Shown piece by piece: positions 9,183-18,041 of a DNA stretch of 58,637 nucleotides; position 1 is the first letter of the stretch; the number at the start of each line of letters is the position of its first letter. Where the stretch lies: positions 1 to 58,637 of the forward strand of contig NZ_FOUD01000023.1 of NCBI RefSeq assembly GCF_900114765.1, in the 5' to 3' direction. The DNA is from Halopseudomonas pachastrellae (GTDB lineage: Bacteria > Pseudomonadota > Gammaproteobacteria > Pseudomonadales > Pseudomonadaceae). The notes beneath the pieces are model-generated. The model was not told where the DNA came from. It worked only from the letters and a program-made list of their open reading frames with translations, and searched no databases. A program made the translations under genes and the position numbers.

Positions 9183-10949
9183 TTAGTGATCTACTGCTGC
9201 ACCGGCGCCACGCGGGATACGGATATCCTCGATCAGGTGCTGGATCTTCTCCGGCGGCGCCTTGGTGACAGAGGCCACCAGAATCGCTGCGATGAAGTTG
9301 AAGATCATACCCAGGGTACCGATACCTTCCGGCGAGATACCGAACCACCAGTCATCAGCCGTTGCTGCCGGGTTGATGAACTTGTAGTAGACGATATAAC
9401 TGAAGGTGAAGGTCAGACCGACGACCATGCCGGCGATCGCCCCCTCCTTGTTCATCTTCTTGGAGAAAATCCCCATGACGATGACCGGGAAGAAGGATGC
9501 CGCCGCAAGACCGAAGGCAAAGGCGACCACCTGCGCCACAAAGGCCGGTGGGTAAATCCCGAACAGACCCGCAATCGCAATGGCTACACCAGCCGCAATC
9601 CGCGCTGCCAGCAGCTCGTTCTTCTCGCTGATGTTCGGTGCCATGTTGCTCTTGAGCAAGTCATGGGATACCGAGGTCGAGATAACCAGCAGCAGACCCG
9701 CAGCAGTCGACAAGGCGGCAGCCAGACCACCGGCAGCAATCAGTGCCACTACCCAGCCCGGCAGTTGTGCGATTTCCGGGTTGGCCAGAACCATGATGTC
9801 ACGGTCAACGTACAGCTCGGTGGCTGCGTCGGTCGGCTCGTTGCTCAGCAGACGCTCGCCATTGGCGCCGCGCTCGTCAGTGAACTTGGGTGCGCCAACA
9901 AAGGGTGCGCCCGGGCCGTACTGGATGATGCCGTCGTTGTTCTTATCCTGCCATGCAATCAGGCCTGCATTTTCCCAGGTGTTCAGCCATGCCGGTACTT
10001 CCTGGTAGGCGGTGTTGGGCACCGAGGTCAGCAGGTTGGTACGGGCAAAGGCCGCAACCGCCGGCGCAGTGGTGTACAGAATCGCAATGAACAGCAGCGC
10101 GTAACCTGCTGATTTACGAGCGTCACGTACGGTCGGGGTGGTGAAGAAGCGAACGATTACGTGGGGCAGACCTGCAGTACCCACCATCAGCGCCATGGTG
10201 ATGAAGAACACATCAATGGTCGATTTGGAGCCGTCGGTATAGGCGCCAAAACCGAGTTCTGCTCCAAGCCCGTTCAAGCGCTCAAGCACCGATTGGCCCG
10301 TGCCTATGACTTCGCTGCCAAAGCCCAACTGCGGGATCGGGTTGCCGGTAATCAGCATGGAGATGTAGATGGCCGGAACCATGTAGGCGAAGATCATCAC
10401 GCAGTATTGCGCCACCTGGGTGTAGGTGATGCCCTTCATGCCGCCGAGTACGGCGTAGAAGAACACGATAGCCATACCGATGACGACGCCGGTGTTGATG
10501 TCCACTTCCAGGTAACGTGAGAACACGATGCCGACACCGCGCATCTGGCCCGCTACGTAGGTAAAGGAAATGAAGATCACGCAGATCACCGCCACAACCC
10601 GGGCAGTCTGTGAGTAGTAACGCTCACCGACAAACTCCGGCACAGTGAACTTGCCGAACTTGCGCAGGTACGGAGCCAGACACATTGCCAGCAGCACGTA
10701 GCCACCGGTCCAGCCCATCAGGTACACAGAGCCGTCGTACCCGGTAAAGGAAATGATACCGGCCATGGAGATGAAGGATGCGGCAGACATCCAGTCAGCA
10801 CCAGTAGCCATGCCGTTGGCAATCGGGTGTACGCCCTTGCTGGCCACGTAATACTCGCTGGTGCTGCCAGCTCGTGACCAGATTGCGATACCGATATACA
10901 GGGCAAACGTCGCCCCGACGAACAGATAGATCAGAGTTTGGGTATCCAT
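9183..10949 (-). CDS. Sodium:solute symporter, VC_2705 subfamily (ActP-like)
   Basis: A 588-residue inner-membrane symporter of the SSS family that couples Na+ entry to uptake of a small organic acid; relatives include acetate permease ActP. About 13 hydrophobic helices are visible, with ATGADWMSAASFISMAG matching the SSS core. Compared with ActP it has an extra polar insertion near residues 305-385 containing DKNNDGIIQYG, which resembles part of an EF-hand calcium loop. It lies 16 bp after the DUF4212 gene, the small partner found with this subfamily, and has AGGAG before its ATG. Substrate is not determined; acetate or pyruvate-like acids are most likely. Confidence 0.9.
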   Translation of the reverse strand: MDTQTLIYLFVGATFALYIGIAIWSRAGSTSEYYVASKGVHPIANGMATGADWMSAASFISMAGIISFTGYDGSVYLMGWTGGYVLLAMCLAPYLRKFGKFTVPEFVGERYYSQTARVVAVICVIFISFTYVAGQMRGVGIVFSRYLEVDINTGVVIGMAIVFFYAVLGGMKGITYTQVAQYCVMIFAYMVPAIYISMLITGNPIPQLGFGSEVIGTGQSVLERLNGLGAELGFGAYTDGSKSTIDVFFITMALMVGTAGLPHVIVRFFTTPTVRDARKSAGYALLFIAILYTTAPAVAAFARTNLLTSVPNTAYQEVPAWLNTWENAGLIAWQDKNNDGIIQYGPGAPFVGAPKFTDERGANGERLLSNEPTDAATELYVDRDIMVLANPEIAQLPGWVVALIAAGGLAAALSTAAGLLLVISTSVSHDLLKSNMAPNISEKNELLAARIAAGVAIAIAGLFGIYPPAFVAQVVAFAFGLAAASFFPVIVMGIFSKKMNKEGAIAGMVVGLTFTFSYIVYYKFINPAATADDWWFGISPEGIGTLGMIFNFIAAILVASVTKAPPEKIQHLIEDIRIPRGAGAAVDH

Positions 10950-10965
10950 CGCTGGACTCCTGTTC

Positions 10966-11232
10966 TTATTCTTCGTGGAAGTCGTATTTGCGATCGAGCT
11001 GGTTCATCTTCCAGACGTACACAAAGATGAGCACCACGAAGGCATAGATGGAGCCCTGCTGGGCGAACCAGAACCCCAACGGGAATCCGAAGAAGGTAAT
11101 GGCGTTGAGTTGGTCGACAAACAGCACACCGGCACCGAATGAGACCACAAACCACACGACCAGCAGCATCATCATGAGTTTGAGGTTTTCACGCCAGTAA
11201 CCGCGCGCCGCCTCTTCTTTTGACATGGACAT
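10966..11232 (-). CDS. DUF4212 small membrane partner of the symporter
   Basis: An 88-residue protein with two hydrophobic helices (about residues 20-42 and 50-75) and charged ends. The opening SKEEAARGYWRENLKLM is typical of DUF4212, the small subunit almost always encoded just upstream of VC_2705-type symporters and thought to assist them. The ATG at 11232 is preferred because GGAGA lies 5 bp upstream; an ATG 12 bp earlier lacks a site. Confidence 0.9.
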   Translation of the reverse strand: MSMSKEEAARGYWRENLKLMMMLLVVWFVVSFGAGVLFVDQLNAITFFGFPLGFWFAQQGSIYAFVVLIFVYVWKMNQLDRKYDFHEE

Positions 11233-11903
11233 TAGCGTCTCCATTGTTGTTGTTATTACGGCAGTAACGGTAGCACCGCCAATGCTGGCTGATTAGTAAG
11301 ACTTTGGTAGAACGCGGCGCAGGAGCCTGTTTCTTTGGCTCTGGTTAATATTTGAATATTCTTGCAAGGCCTTGTTTTTATTGGGATTTATTTTTAAATA
11401 AAGCGTGGCCAGGCGGTGCATTAGACTAAGGAAGCACGGGTGGCAGTTTTAACCGCAGCCGGAGGGTAGTCATCGAGGTTTTCTTGAGTTTAAATCCCTG
11501 CTGCCCCATCCAGGGTGTTCCACTCTGAACGTTGTGCAGTACATGACGCCGGCTCGCAAACTTAACAAGCGAGCCTCCCCCGTTGAGACGGGGGCGGACC
11601 ATTTTCTGCTGCTCAACCGTGCTGTGCTCGCCGGCAACCCCGCCGACTGTTAATACCCCGTCATTTGCATCATGGATTGGTGTCGCCCCTCTCATACGAC
11701 TGTTTGGCACGCGGACCACGCCGCCCGGCGGCTGCGCTGTTATGTCGGTCCAACTGCTGACACGGCCGGTCACAAAGATTCACCGGCGATGAGCCGCAGC
11801 CAAGCCAATTGTCGATATGCTGAGGAGCGTGCGGTTAAGCATCAGGTGCGCCTGACAGCAGCCGGCATCTTCTAATAACAAGATATTCAGCAGGGGGTTG
11901 ACC
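11233..11903. other. 670-bp stretch without a convincing gene
   Basis: An AT-rich part (11290-11420) probably holds the leftward promoter of the DUF4212-symporter operon. The remainder is GC-rich and holds a leftward GTG-started reading frame (11426-11773, 115 codons, basic product, containing GGVVRVPNSRMRGATPIHD) that I do not recognise and that lacks a clear ribosome-binding site. It also holds a perfect hairpin, CCCCCGT-TGAG-ACGGGGG, at 11576-11593 without a T-tract. It may be a remnant of a mobile sequence or a structured RNA; I cannot decide. Confidence 0.4.
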
Positions 11904-13370
11904 ATGAGTGCCGTCATTGGCGGAGAAAACAGGGGCCAAGGCCAGTTGGCCGGTTATGGGTCCAAGGCGTATCGCAATTATGTACTTTTGGCGTTAACCC
12001 TGATCTACATCCTCAATTTCGTGGACCGTGCGCTGCTCGCAGTCGTCGGTCCGGACCTGGTACCGGATCTCAAAATCACCGACACCCAGTTCGGCCTTCT
12101 TACCGGCTTTGGTTTTGCCCTGCTCTACACCGCCGTGGGGATTCCGCTGGCGCGCTTTGCCGATGTTGGCCATCGTGTCTGGATCATGACCATCTGCGTT
12201 GCGCTCTGGTCGCTGATGACCGCAGCCTGCGGTCTTGCAACAGAAGTGACTATCGGCTCGATAACCATAGGGGCGTTCTGGATTCTGCTGATCTGCCGCG
12301 TTGGCGTGGGCATCGGCGAGGCAGGCTGTACGCCGCCGGCCAACTCCCTGATTGCGGATTACTTTATTCCGCGTGAGCGATCCCAGGCGCTGGGTTTCTA
12401 TGCCATGGGCGTCACCTTGGGCACCATGGTTGCAAACCTGATTGGCGGCTGGGTCACCGACGTATTTGACTGGCGCACCGCCTTTTTTGTTGTCGGTTTG
12501 CCGGGCTTGCTGGTCGCCCTTGTCTTCAAATTGACGGTCAAGGAACCCCCGCGCGGCTACACAGACCCGCCGGAAACCGAGAAGAAGGAACGCGCAGGCC
12601 TGAAGGAGGCAATCCATGAGCTGATGGGCAAGCCGGCATTCTGGTTGATGACCGCTGGCGCCACCATTGCCGCGTTTTGCGGGTACGGTATCTCCTCGTT
12701 CCAGTCGCTCTTTCTCGTTCGTACCTACGAAATCACCGCTGGTCAGGCAGCTATCTGGATCAACACCCCGGTCGCGTTGTCGGCTGCGGTTGGCACCTTT
12801 GCCACCGGCTGGCTGGCGACCAGGATGTACAAAAAACATCCCGGTGCCATCGCCTGGGTGCCAGCGGCAGGTCTGACGCTGTCGGTGCCCTTCTATATTT
12901 ATGCCTTTACCACTGACAACCTGCTCTATGCAGCAATCGGCCTGGTCATCGGCGGTTTCGTGAAGTACGGCTATCTGGCGGCTCAGTACACCATCGGCCA
13001 GGGTGTGGTCAGCATGCGCGTGCGTGCCATGGCCACGGCAGTGATGCTGCTGCTGGTCAACCTGCTTGGCTATGGCTTTGGTCCGCTGTTCATCGGTGCG
13101 GTGTCCGACATTTTCTTCAACTCCGGCGTTGCCGAGCTGGGTGTTGGCGCAGGTGAACTGGCGCGCAACCAATGTCACCCCGCCGTGGTCGGCCAGCTGA
13201 GCGAGAATCTGCAGCAAGTCTGTGGGCAGGTCTATGCGCAAAGCCTGCAGACCTCCATGGTCATCATGGCCTGCCTCTACGCAGCCAGCGGCCTGTGCTT
13301 CCTGTTGACCTGGCGCCGCCTGGACAAGGATATGGTGGACAGACAGGGTGAGACGCCAGCCACCGCGTAA
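11904..13370 (+). CDS. MFS transporter, spinster-like
   Basis: A 488-residue major facilitator superfamily permease with 12 hydrophobic helices and the motif-A-like loop ARFADVGHR after helix 2. The opening YVLLALTLIYILNFVDRALL and GVGIGEAGCTPPANSLIADYF resemble the spinster-type branch, whose members move lipids, sugars or organic acids. A soluble loop near 215-235 divides the two halves. The ATG at 11904 has AGGGGG 6 bp upstream; the in-frame TTG at 11898 is less likely. It stands alone, with its own terminator. Substrate cannot be read from the sequence. Confidence 0.9.
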   Translation: MSAVIGGENRGQGQLAGYGSKAYRNYVLLALTLIYILNFVDRALLAVVGPDLVPDLKITDTQFGLLTGFGFALLYTAVGIPLARFADVGHRVWIMTICVALWSLMTAACGLATEVTIGSITIGAFWILLICRVGVGIGEAGCTPPANSLIADYFIPRERSQALGFYAMGVTLGTMVANLIGGWVTDVFDWRTAFFVVGLPGLLVALVFKLTVKEPPRGYTDPPETEKKERAGLKEAIHELMGKPAFWLMTAGATIAAFCGYGISSFQSLFLVRTYEITAGQAAIWINTPVALSAAVGTFATGWLATRMYKKHPGAIAWVPAAGLTLSVPFYIYAFTTDNLLYAAIGLVIGGFVKYGYLAAQYTIGQGVVSMRVRAMATAVMLLLVNLLGYGFGPLFIGAVSDIFFNSGVAELGVGAGELARNQCHPAVVGQLSENLQQVCGQVYAQSLQTSMVIMACLYAASGLCFLLTWRRLDKDMVDRQGETPATA

Positions 13371-13380
13371 ATAACCAACC

Positions 13381-13404
13381 AGAGGGCGCATTGCGCCCTC
13401 TTTT
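13381..13404 (+). terminator. Rho-independent terminator of the MFS gene
   Basis: AGAGGGCGCA pairs with TGCGCCCTCT, followed by TTTT, 10 bp after the MFS stop codon. Confidence 0.9.
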
Positions 13405-13480
13405 GTATGCGGGTTAATTCGCGGCATGCGCGTAGCTGGACTACAGTGGTACAGATATCTATCACTGGAGAGCCCTGACC

Positions 13481-14158
13481 ATGAAGCGCCTGCTAACCTT
13501 TGGTTCTGCCCTACTTATGGCCGGCAATGCGCTGGCGCTGTCCTTGTCGGACCTCAGCCAGCAGGACACCGCCCAGGCGCTGAAGGAAGCCCTGACTCAA
13601 GGTGCCAGGGTGGCGGTAACCGAGCTGGGCCAGCCCGGCGGCTTCAGCGATAACCCGGATGTGCGCATCGAGTTGCCGGGCAAGCTGGGCAGTGCTGCAC
13701 GCACCCTCAAGATGATGGGAATGGGTAGTCAGATTACGGCGCTTGAGAACAGCATGAATCAGGCAGCGGAAGCTGCTGCACCCCAGGCAGAGACCATTCT
13801 GGTCAATGCGATCAGCTCCATGAGCCTCACCGACGCCAAGGACATCCTCACCGGCGGCAACGATTCGGCAACCCGCTACCTTGAGCGCAGCAGCCGGGAT
13901 CAGATTCGGGCGTTGTTCATGCCTGTCGTCAAGCAGGCTACCGATCAGGTCGGTGTTGCTCAGCAGTACAACGCCTTTGCCGGACAGGCGGCGAGCTTTG
14001 GTGTGGTCGAGCCCAACGCCACCAATGTTGAAACCTACGTAACCGAGCAGGCACTGGATGGGTTGTTCGAGATGATTGCGCAACAGGAGGCGACTATCCG
14101 CGATGATCCAGCCGCTGCAGCCAGCAGCCTGGTGCAAAAGGTATTTGGGGCGCTCTGA
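13481..14158 (+). CDS. DUF4197 periplasmic protein
   Basis: A 225-residue secreted protein of the DUF4197 family. A signal peptide (about 1-19, ending GNALALS) leads into conserved features of the family: LSQQDTAQALKEALTQGA, then the pattern around DNPDVRIELPGKL, and SMSLTDAKDILTGGNDSATRYL. It is almost entirely helical. The family is widespread in proteobacteria without a known function. ATG at 13481 with GGAGAG 10 bp upstream. It faces the cheB remnant, with 7 bp between the two stop codons. Confidence 0.88.
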   Translation: MKRLLTFGSALLMAGNALALSLSDLSQQDTAQALKEALTQGARVAVTELGQPGGFSDNPDVRIELPGKLGSAARTLKMMGMGSQITALENSMNQAAEAAAPQAETILVNAISSMSLTDAKDILTGGNDSATRYLERSSRDQIRALFMPVVKQATDQVGVAQQYNAFAGQAASFGVVEPNATNVETYVTEQALDGLFEMIAQQEATIRDDPAAAASSLVQKVFGAL

Positions 14159-14165
14159 GCCGGAC

Positions 14166-14645
14166 TTATACTCGGTTGCCGCGCCCCACCTGTTTCATGT
14201 GCGATACCAGCCGCGCGGCCACGCCATCCAGTGGCAGCACTTCGCTCACGCCGCACAGCCGGATTACTTGCTTGGGCATGCCAAAGACCACGCAGCTAGC
14301 CTCATCCTGGGCAATGGTCAGGGCGCCGTGCTGTTGCATGGTTAGCATGCCCTGCCCGCCATCCTTACCCATGTCGGTCAGCAACACGCCTGTAGCACTG
14401 GCGCCGCACGTGGGCGCCACCGAATCAAACATCACATCGACTGCCGGCTAATGCCGGTTAACTGGTTCTGCATCGGATAGCTTGTACACCAGGTCTGCGC
14501 CGTAGCACTCCACCAGCAGGTGTTTGTCGTCAGGGGCAAGATAGGCATGGCCAGGCAGTATCCGCTCGCCGCCCTTGACCTCCTGCACTCGCAAGCGAGA
14601 CAGCCGGTCCAGCCTGGCTGCATAGGACGTGGTAAAGCCCGGCGG
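14166..14645 (-). pseudogene. cheB/wspF-type methylesterase remnant with an amber codon
   Basis: Leftward from about 14645 the frame reads PPGFTTSYAARLDRL, then GERILPGHAYLAPDDKHL, PVNRH, stop, VDVMFDSVA and GVLLTDMGKDGGQGML, matching the catalytic domain of receptor methylesterases in order. Codon 14448-14450 is TAG where the family has Lys or Arg (PVNRH-K-PSVDV), and the frame is unchanged after it. The receiver domain and first half of the esterase, with the nucleophile Ser, are missing; upstream sequence belongs to another small reading frame. It therefore cannot encode an active CheB. Confidence 0.88.
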
Positions 14646-14775
14646 TGACGCCGGATGCCGTCACCATGGCGACCCAGTCAGGCCAGACCAGTAGCACAAG
14701 GCGGCCACTGACAAGACCGATGTGAGCAGCGACCAGCACAGGTATCCGGAATGCAGGATTGGTTCTTGTACTCAT
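14530..14775 (-). pseudogene. Truncated small membrane protein fused onto the cheB remnant
   Basis: An ATG at 14775 with GGGAG 6 bp upstream opens a frame starting MSTRTNPAFRIPVLVAAHIG and continuing with a hydrophobic helix containing LVLLVWPDWVAMV. This resembles short two-helix membrane proteins of unknown function that begin with a basic tail and RIP. After about 14645 the frame runs through cheB-derived DNA out of its coding frame, so the C terminus is not genuine. I read it as the start of one gene joined by deletion to the middle of cheB. Confidence 0.5.
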
Positions 14776-14911
14776 GCAGCGCTCCCTGTTCTGGCGGATA
14801 CACCAGGACTGTTGCGCCTGCATGCATCAAATATAGATAGACCAAGGTCCAAGACGGGAAGCGAACGATCTGGTCGGATAGTGGGCAGCTCAGGGGCCGC
14901 CCGGACCGGGG

Positions 14912-16210
14912 TTAGCGCGGGAGGTGTCTGGCCAGCGCTTCGAGTGCTGCGCGGGTCATTTCGTAGGTGAATTCGTTGCTGGCGATCGGGTGTGAGGCGG
15001 TGCGCACGACGGTCAGCTCGGCCGCCGGGTTGATATGAATCAGCTGCCCGTGCACGCCCATGGCCTCATAGACGCCGTCAGGGTTGTGACTGACCCACCA
15101 CTGGTTGTGATAGGAATACCCTTCCATACCGCGCCGGCCAAAGTCGGCAAAGGCGGCTTTGTCTGCACCGCCGCGAATGTCGTCGATAATCGCCTCGGGA
15201 ATGATCTGCTCTCCGTTCCATCGCCCGCCGCTGCGCAGCATCTCGGCAAAGCGCGCCAGATCACGCAGGGTCGCGTTCAGACCGGCGCCAGCCCACTCGG
15301 TTCCTGTCGGGTCGAGCAGCATAAGTGCGTCCTCCTCGGCGCCGAGCTTGCTCCAGATGCGCTCGCCGATAAGAGTGGCGACATCCTGTCCGCTGGTGCG
15401 ACGAATCAGCCAGCCCAATACCTCGGTATGTACGGTGCGATAGGCGAAGTAGCGCCCGTGTTCGCGTGCTGCGCCAATGCTGGGCAAGTAGTCGTACAGG
15501 CTGGTGGGCCCGGTCCACTCCGGCGATTGGGTAATGCCCGCAGACAGCCCGTAATGGATAACGTCGGAGGTGCCGTCGGCGTAGACCTCGGAGTAGTTGA
15601 TATCCGCGGTCATATCCAGCACCTGCTGCACGCTCGCGCCGCGCCAGCCCGAATCTGCCAGCTCGGGAATAATATCGGTTACCTGGGCCTGGGCATCCAG
15701 CTTGCCTTCTGCCACCAGCAGCGCTGCAATCAGCCCAGTAAAAGATTTGCTGACCGACCACAGCATGTGCGGGCTTAGTGGGTCCGGCTGGTTGGGGTAG
15801 TGCTCGAAGATGATCTTGCCGCGGTGCAGGATGATGCAGGCGTCGGTGTAGCTACGCAGCAAAAACTCGGCAAAGTCGATAGTACTGCCATCACGCAGCT
15901 CAACTGGCAGTGCATTGATAGCTGCGCTCTGATCTTCGCCTCCCTCAAGCACGCTGAGCGCAGCCGCGCCGCGCCGCACTTGCCGCGAGGGAATCAGCTC
16001 GCGCATGTGCTGGAAGGCCCAGCGCAGTTTGGGGTACTGCACCAGGTAGTCGCTACGCGTTACCTGCTTCTCCGGCGCTGGCGGAAAGCCGCGCATGTAA
16101 CCGAGCTGCTCGTAGCGTACGCTGTCGGGTGCTGGCAAATCGGGCGCGTTATCGGCCGCTGCTTGCAGGCGGCGACTGGCGCGTGGTTGAAAGCCGTGCA
16201 TCAGAGTCAT
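14912..16210 (-). CDS. Serine hydrolase, beta-lactamase class C / NylB-like fold
   Basis: A 432-residue serine hydrolase of the class C beta-lactamase superfamily, closest in style to 6-aminohexanoate-dimer hydrolase and EstB-type esterases. The SxxK catalytic pair is S152/K155 in WSVSKSF, and YRTVHTEV supplies the second-motif region. There is no signal peptide, so it is probably cytoplasmic and not an antibiotic-resistance enzyme; an amide or ester is the likely substrate. The ATG at 16210 has AGGACA about 8 bp upstream. The gap to the divergent FAN1 gene is 187 bp. Confidence 0.88.
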   Translation of the reverse strand: MTLMHGFQPRASRRLQAAADNAPDLPAPDSVRYEQLGYMRGFPPAPEKQVTRSDYLVQYPKLRWAFQHMRELIPSRQVRRGAAALSVLEGGEDQSAAINALPVELRDGSTIDFAEFLLRSYTDACIILHRGKIIFEHYPNQPDPLSPHMLWSVSKSFTGLIAALLVAEGKLDAQAQVTDIIPELADSGWRGASVQQVLDMTADINYSEVYADGTSDVIHYGLSAGITQSPEWTGPTSLYDYLPSIGAAREHGRYFAYRTVHTEVLGWLIRRTSGQDVATLIGERIWSKLGAEEDALMLLDPTGTEWAGAGLNATLRDLARFAEMLRSGGRWNGEQIIPEAIIDDIRGGADKAAFADFGRRGMEGYSYHNQWWVSHNPDGVYEAMGVHGQLIHINPAAELTVVRTASHPIASNEFTYEMTRAALEALARHLPR

Positions 16211-16397
16211 TGGGCTGTCCTGTTCTTGTTGTTGTGCAATCTCACACGGTAGGGGCTGGCGCCCCGGGCGGCAAGCATGCTGCGCTCAACACTATGTTCC
16301 GTCATTCAGCGCTTGGCTGCCGCTGGTCTGCGCGGCTTGAATTAACGGGTGCAGGTGCGCACAATGCTGGACATTCAACCAGTGCCTTTTGTTTCTG

Positions 16398-18041
16398 ATG
16401 CCCGAACTGCTCGCCACCGACTTCTACTACCTGCGCAACTTTGAGTTCGTTATGGACTGGGTTGGTGCGCGCTACGCGGACCTGCTGAGTGCAGAGGAGC
16501 ACGCCTTTGTGCGGGCATTCATGCAGCAGCCAGAATGCTCGCGCGCGCTGCTGGTACGCCTGATCATGCGCAAGGGTGACCATTTTCGCGCCAGCCGTTT
16601 GGCCTATGCGGAAATCGGTGACATCGAACAGGCGGCCCTGCCCCTGCTTGAGCAGGGCTGGCTGGTAACAGACCAGCCCATCGAGGTTGACGCCCTCGCC
16701 CGCCTGCTGCTTAAAAGTGAGCTGGCCAGCCTGGACTTGGGTATCAGCCAGGCTGGCAAACTCGGCAAGCAGGCGCTGCTGGAGCAGATTGCCGCGCAAG
16801 GGCTAAGTGCACGGCCGTGGAGCGCGTGGCCCGGCATTCCGCCAGACGACTTGTATAGCCTAACTATCAGCCCGCTGTGCGAGCGTCTGCGCCTGCTGTT
16901 TTTTGGCAACCTGTCGCAGGACTGGACCGAGTTTGTGTTGTCCGAACTGGGCCTACAGCAGTACGAACAGGTGCCCTTCTGCACCGAATCTCGCAGTTTT
17001 CACCGCGCCGCAGACGTTGACGATTACATTTATCTGGGGCGTTGCCGCGACCGGCTGGACGCCGGGGATGATGTGGCCGAGGTGCTGGCCGTGTTCGCTG
17101 ATTTTGCCACCGAGAACCCCTGGATCGAGCGCCGCCACCAGCGCCTGCGATTTCAACTTGGGCAACAGCTTGAGCGCGAGCAGCGGCTGGAAGAAGCGCT
17201 GGCGCTGTATCTGCAGTGCCAGCACAGCGAGGCGCGTCAACGTGCTGTGCGGCTGCACGAGCGGCTTGGTCAACCCGAGCAGGCATACGCACTGGCCAGC
17301 AGTGCACTGGCAGCGCCGCACAGCGCTGCTGAACAACAGTTGCTTGAGCGCGCGCTGAAGCGTCTGGGGCGCAAGTTATCGCAACCGCAGCCAGCCACTC
17401 AGCCAGAGACGGATACGCCTACTCGGCTGCTGACACTTCCGGGCCCAGACCCTCTGGGTGTTGAGCACGCTGTTGCTGAACACCTTGCGCAACCTGAGGC
17501 GCCGGTGTTTTTTGTTGAGAACGGTCTGATCTGCAGCCTGTTTGGGCTGCTCTGCTGGGACGCCCTTTTCGCGCCCCTGCCCGGCGCCTTTTTTCACCCC
17601 TTTCAGAGCGGGCCGGCTGATCTGCACGACGCGGAGTTTGCCAGCCGCCGGGCGTCGCTTTTTGCCGACGCGCTGGCCGCCATTGATGACGGCAGCTACC
17701 CGGCCATTATCAAACATCGCTGGCAGAGCAAATACGGCCTGCAGTCGCCGTTTGTGTTTTGGGGTCTGCTGGATGAGCCGCTGCTCGACCTTGCGCTGCG
17801 CTGCATTCCTGCCCGCCACCTGCGGCTATGGTGCGAGCGCATACTCAAGGATATTCGTGCCAACCGCGCCGGCATGCCTGATCTGATCCAGTTCTGGCCG
17901 GGTGAGCAGCGCTATTGCATGGTTGAGGTCAAGGGCCCGGGTGACCGCCTGCAAGATAACCAGCGCCGCTGGCTGGCGTTTTGCGCGGAGCACGACATGC
18001 CCGTTGAAGTAGTGCACGTGCAGTGGGAGGCCACCGCGTGA
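16398..18041 (+). CDS. FAN1-type structure-specific nuclease (VRR-NUC domain)
   Basis: A 547-residue homologue of the Fanconi-associated nuclease FAN1, which cuts 5' flaps and helps unhook DNA interstrand crosslinks. The N-terminal part (LRNFEFVMDWVGARY...) and the TPR-like helical middle match the bacterial FAN1 layout. The C-terminal VRR-NUC domain has its PD-(D/E)xK residues: D495 in GMPDLIQFW, E510 and K512 in MVEVKGPGD. The ATG at 16398 has no good ribosome-binding site; a TTG at 16389 is an alternative. The last codons overlap the GTG of the helicase gene by 4 bp, so the two are co-translated. Confidence 0.92.
   Translation: MPELLATDFYYLRNFEFVMDWVGARYADLLSAEEHAFVRAFMQQPECSRALLVRLIMRKGDHFRASRLAYAEIGDIEQAALPLLEQGWLVTDQPIEVDALARLLLKSELASLDLGISQAGKLGKQALLEQIAAQGLSARPWSAWPGIPPDDLYSLTISPLCERLRLLFFGNLSQDWTEFVLSELGLQQYEQVPFCTESRSFHRAADVDDYIYLGRCRDRLDAGDDVAEVLAVFADFATENPWIERRHQRLRFQLGQQLEREQRLEEALALYLQCQHSEARQRAVRLHERLGQPEQAYALASSALAAPHSAAEQQLLERALKRLGRKLSQPQPATQPETDTPTRLLTLPGPDPLGVEHAVAEHLAQPEAPVFFVENGLICSLFGLLCWDALFAPLPGAFFHPFQSGPADLHDAEFASRRASLFADALAAIDDGSYPAIIKHRWQSKYGLQSPFVFWGLLDEPLLDLALRCIPARHLRLWCERILKDIRANRAGMPDLIQFWPGEQRYCMVEVKGPGDRLQDNQRRWLAFCAEHDMPVEVVHVQWEATA

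Noticed and set aside
11994..13427. A 477-codon open frame antisense to the MFS transporter gene
   Set aside because: High G+C opens long mirror frames; the product is Gln/His/Arg-rich without any domain, while the opposite strand encodes a clear 12-helix permease.
14912..16210. Antibiotic-resistance beta-lactamase
   Set aside because: No signal peptide, and the SxxK region and overall layout resemble NylB/EstB-type hydrolases more than AmpC.
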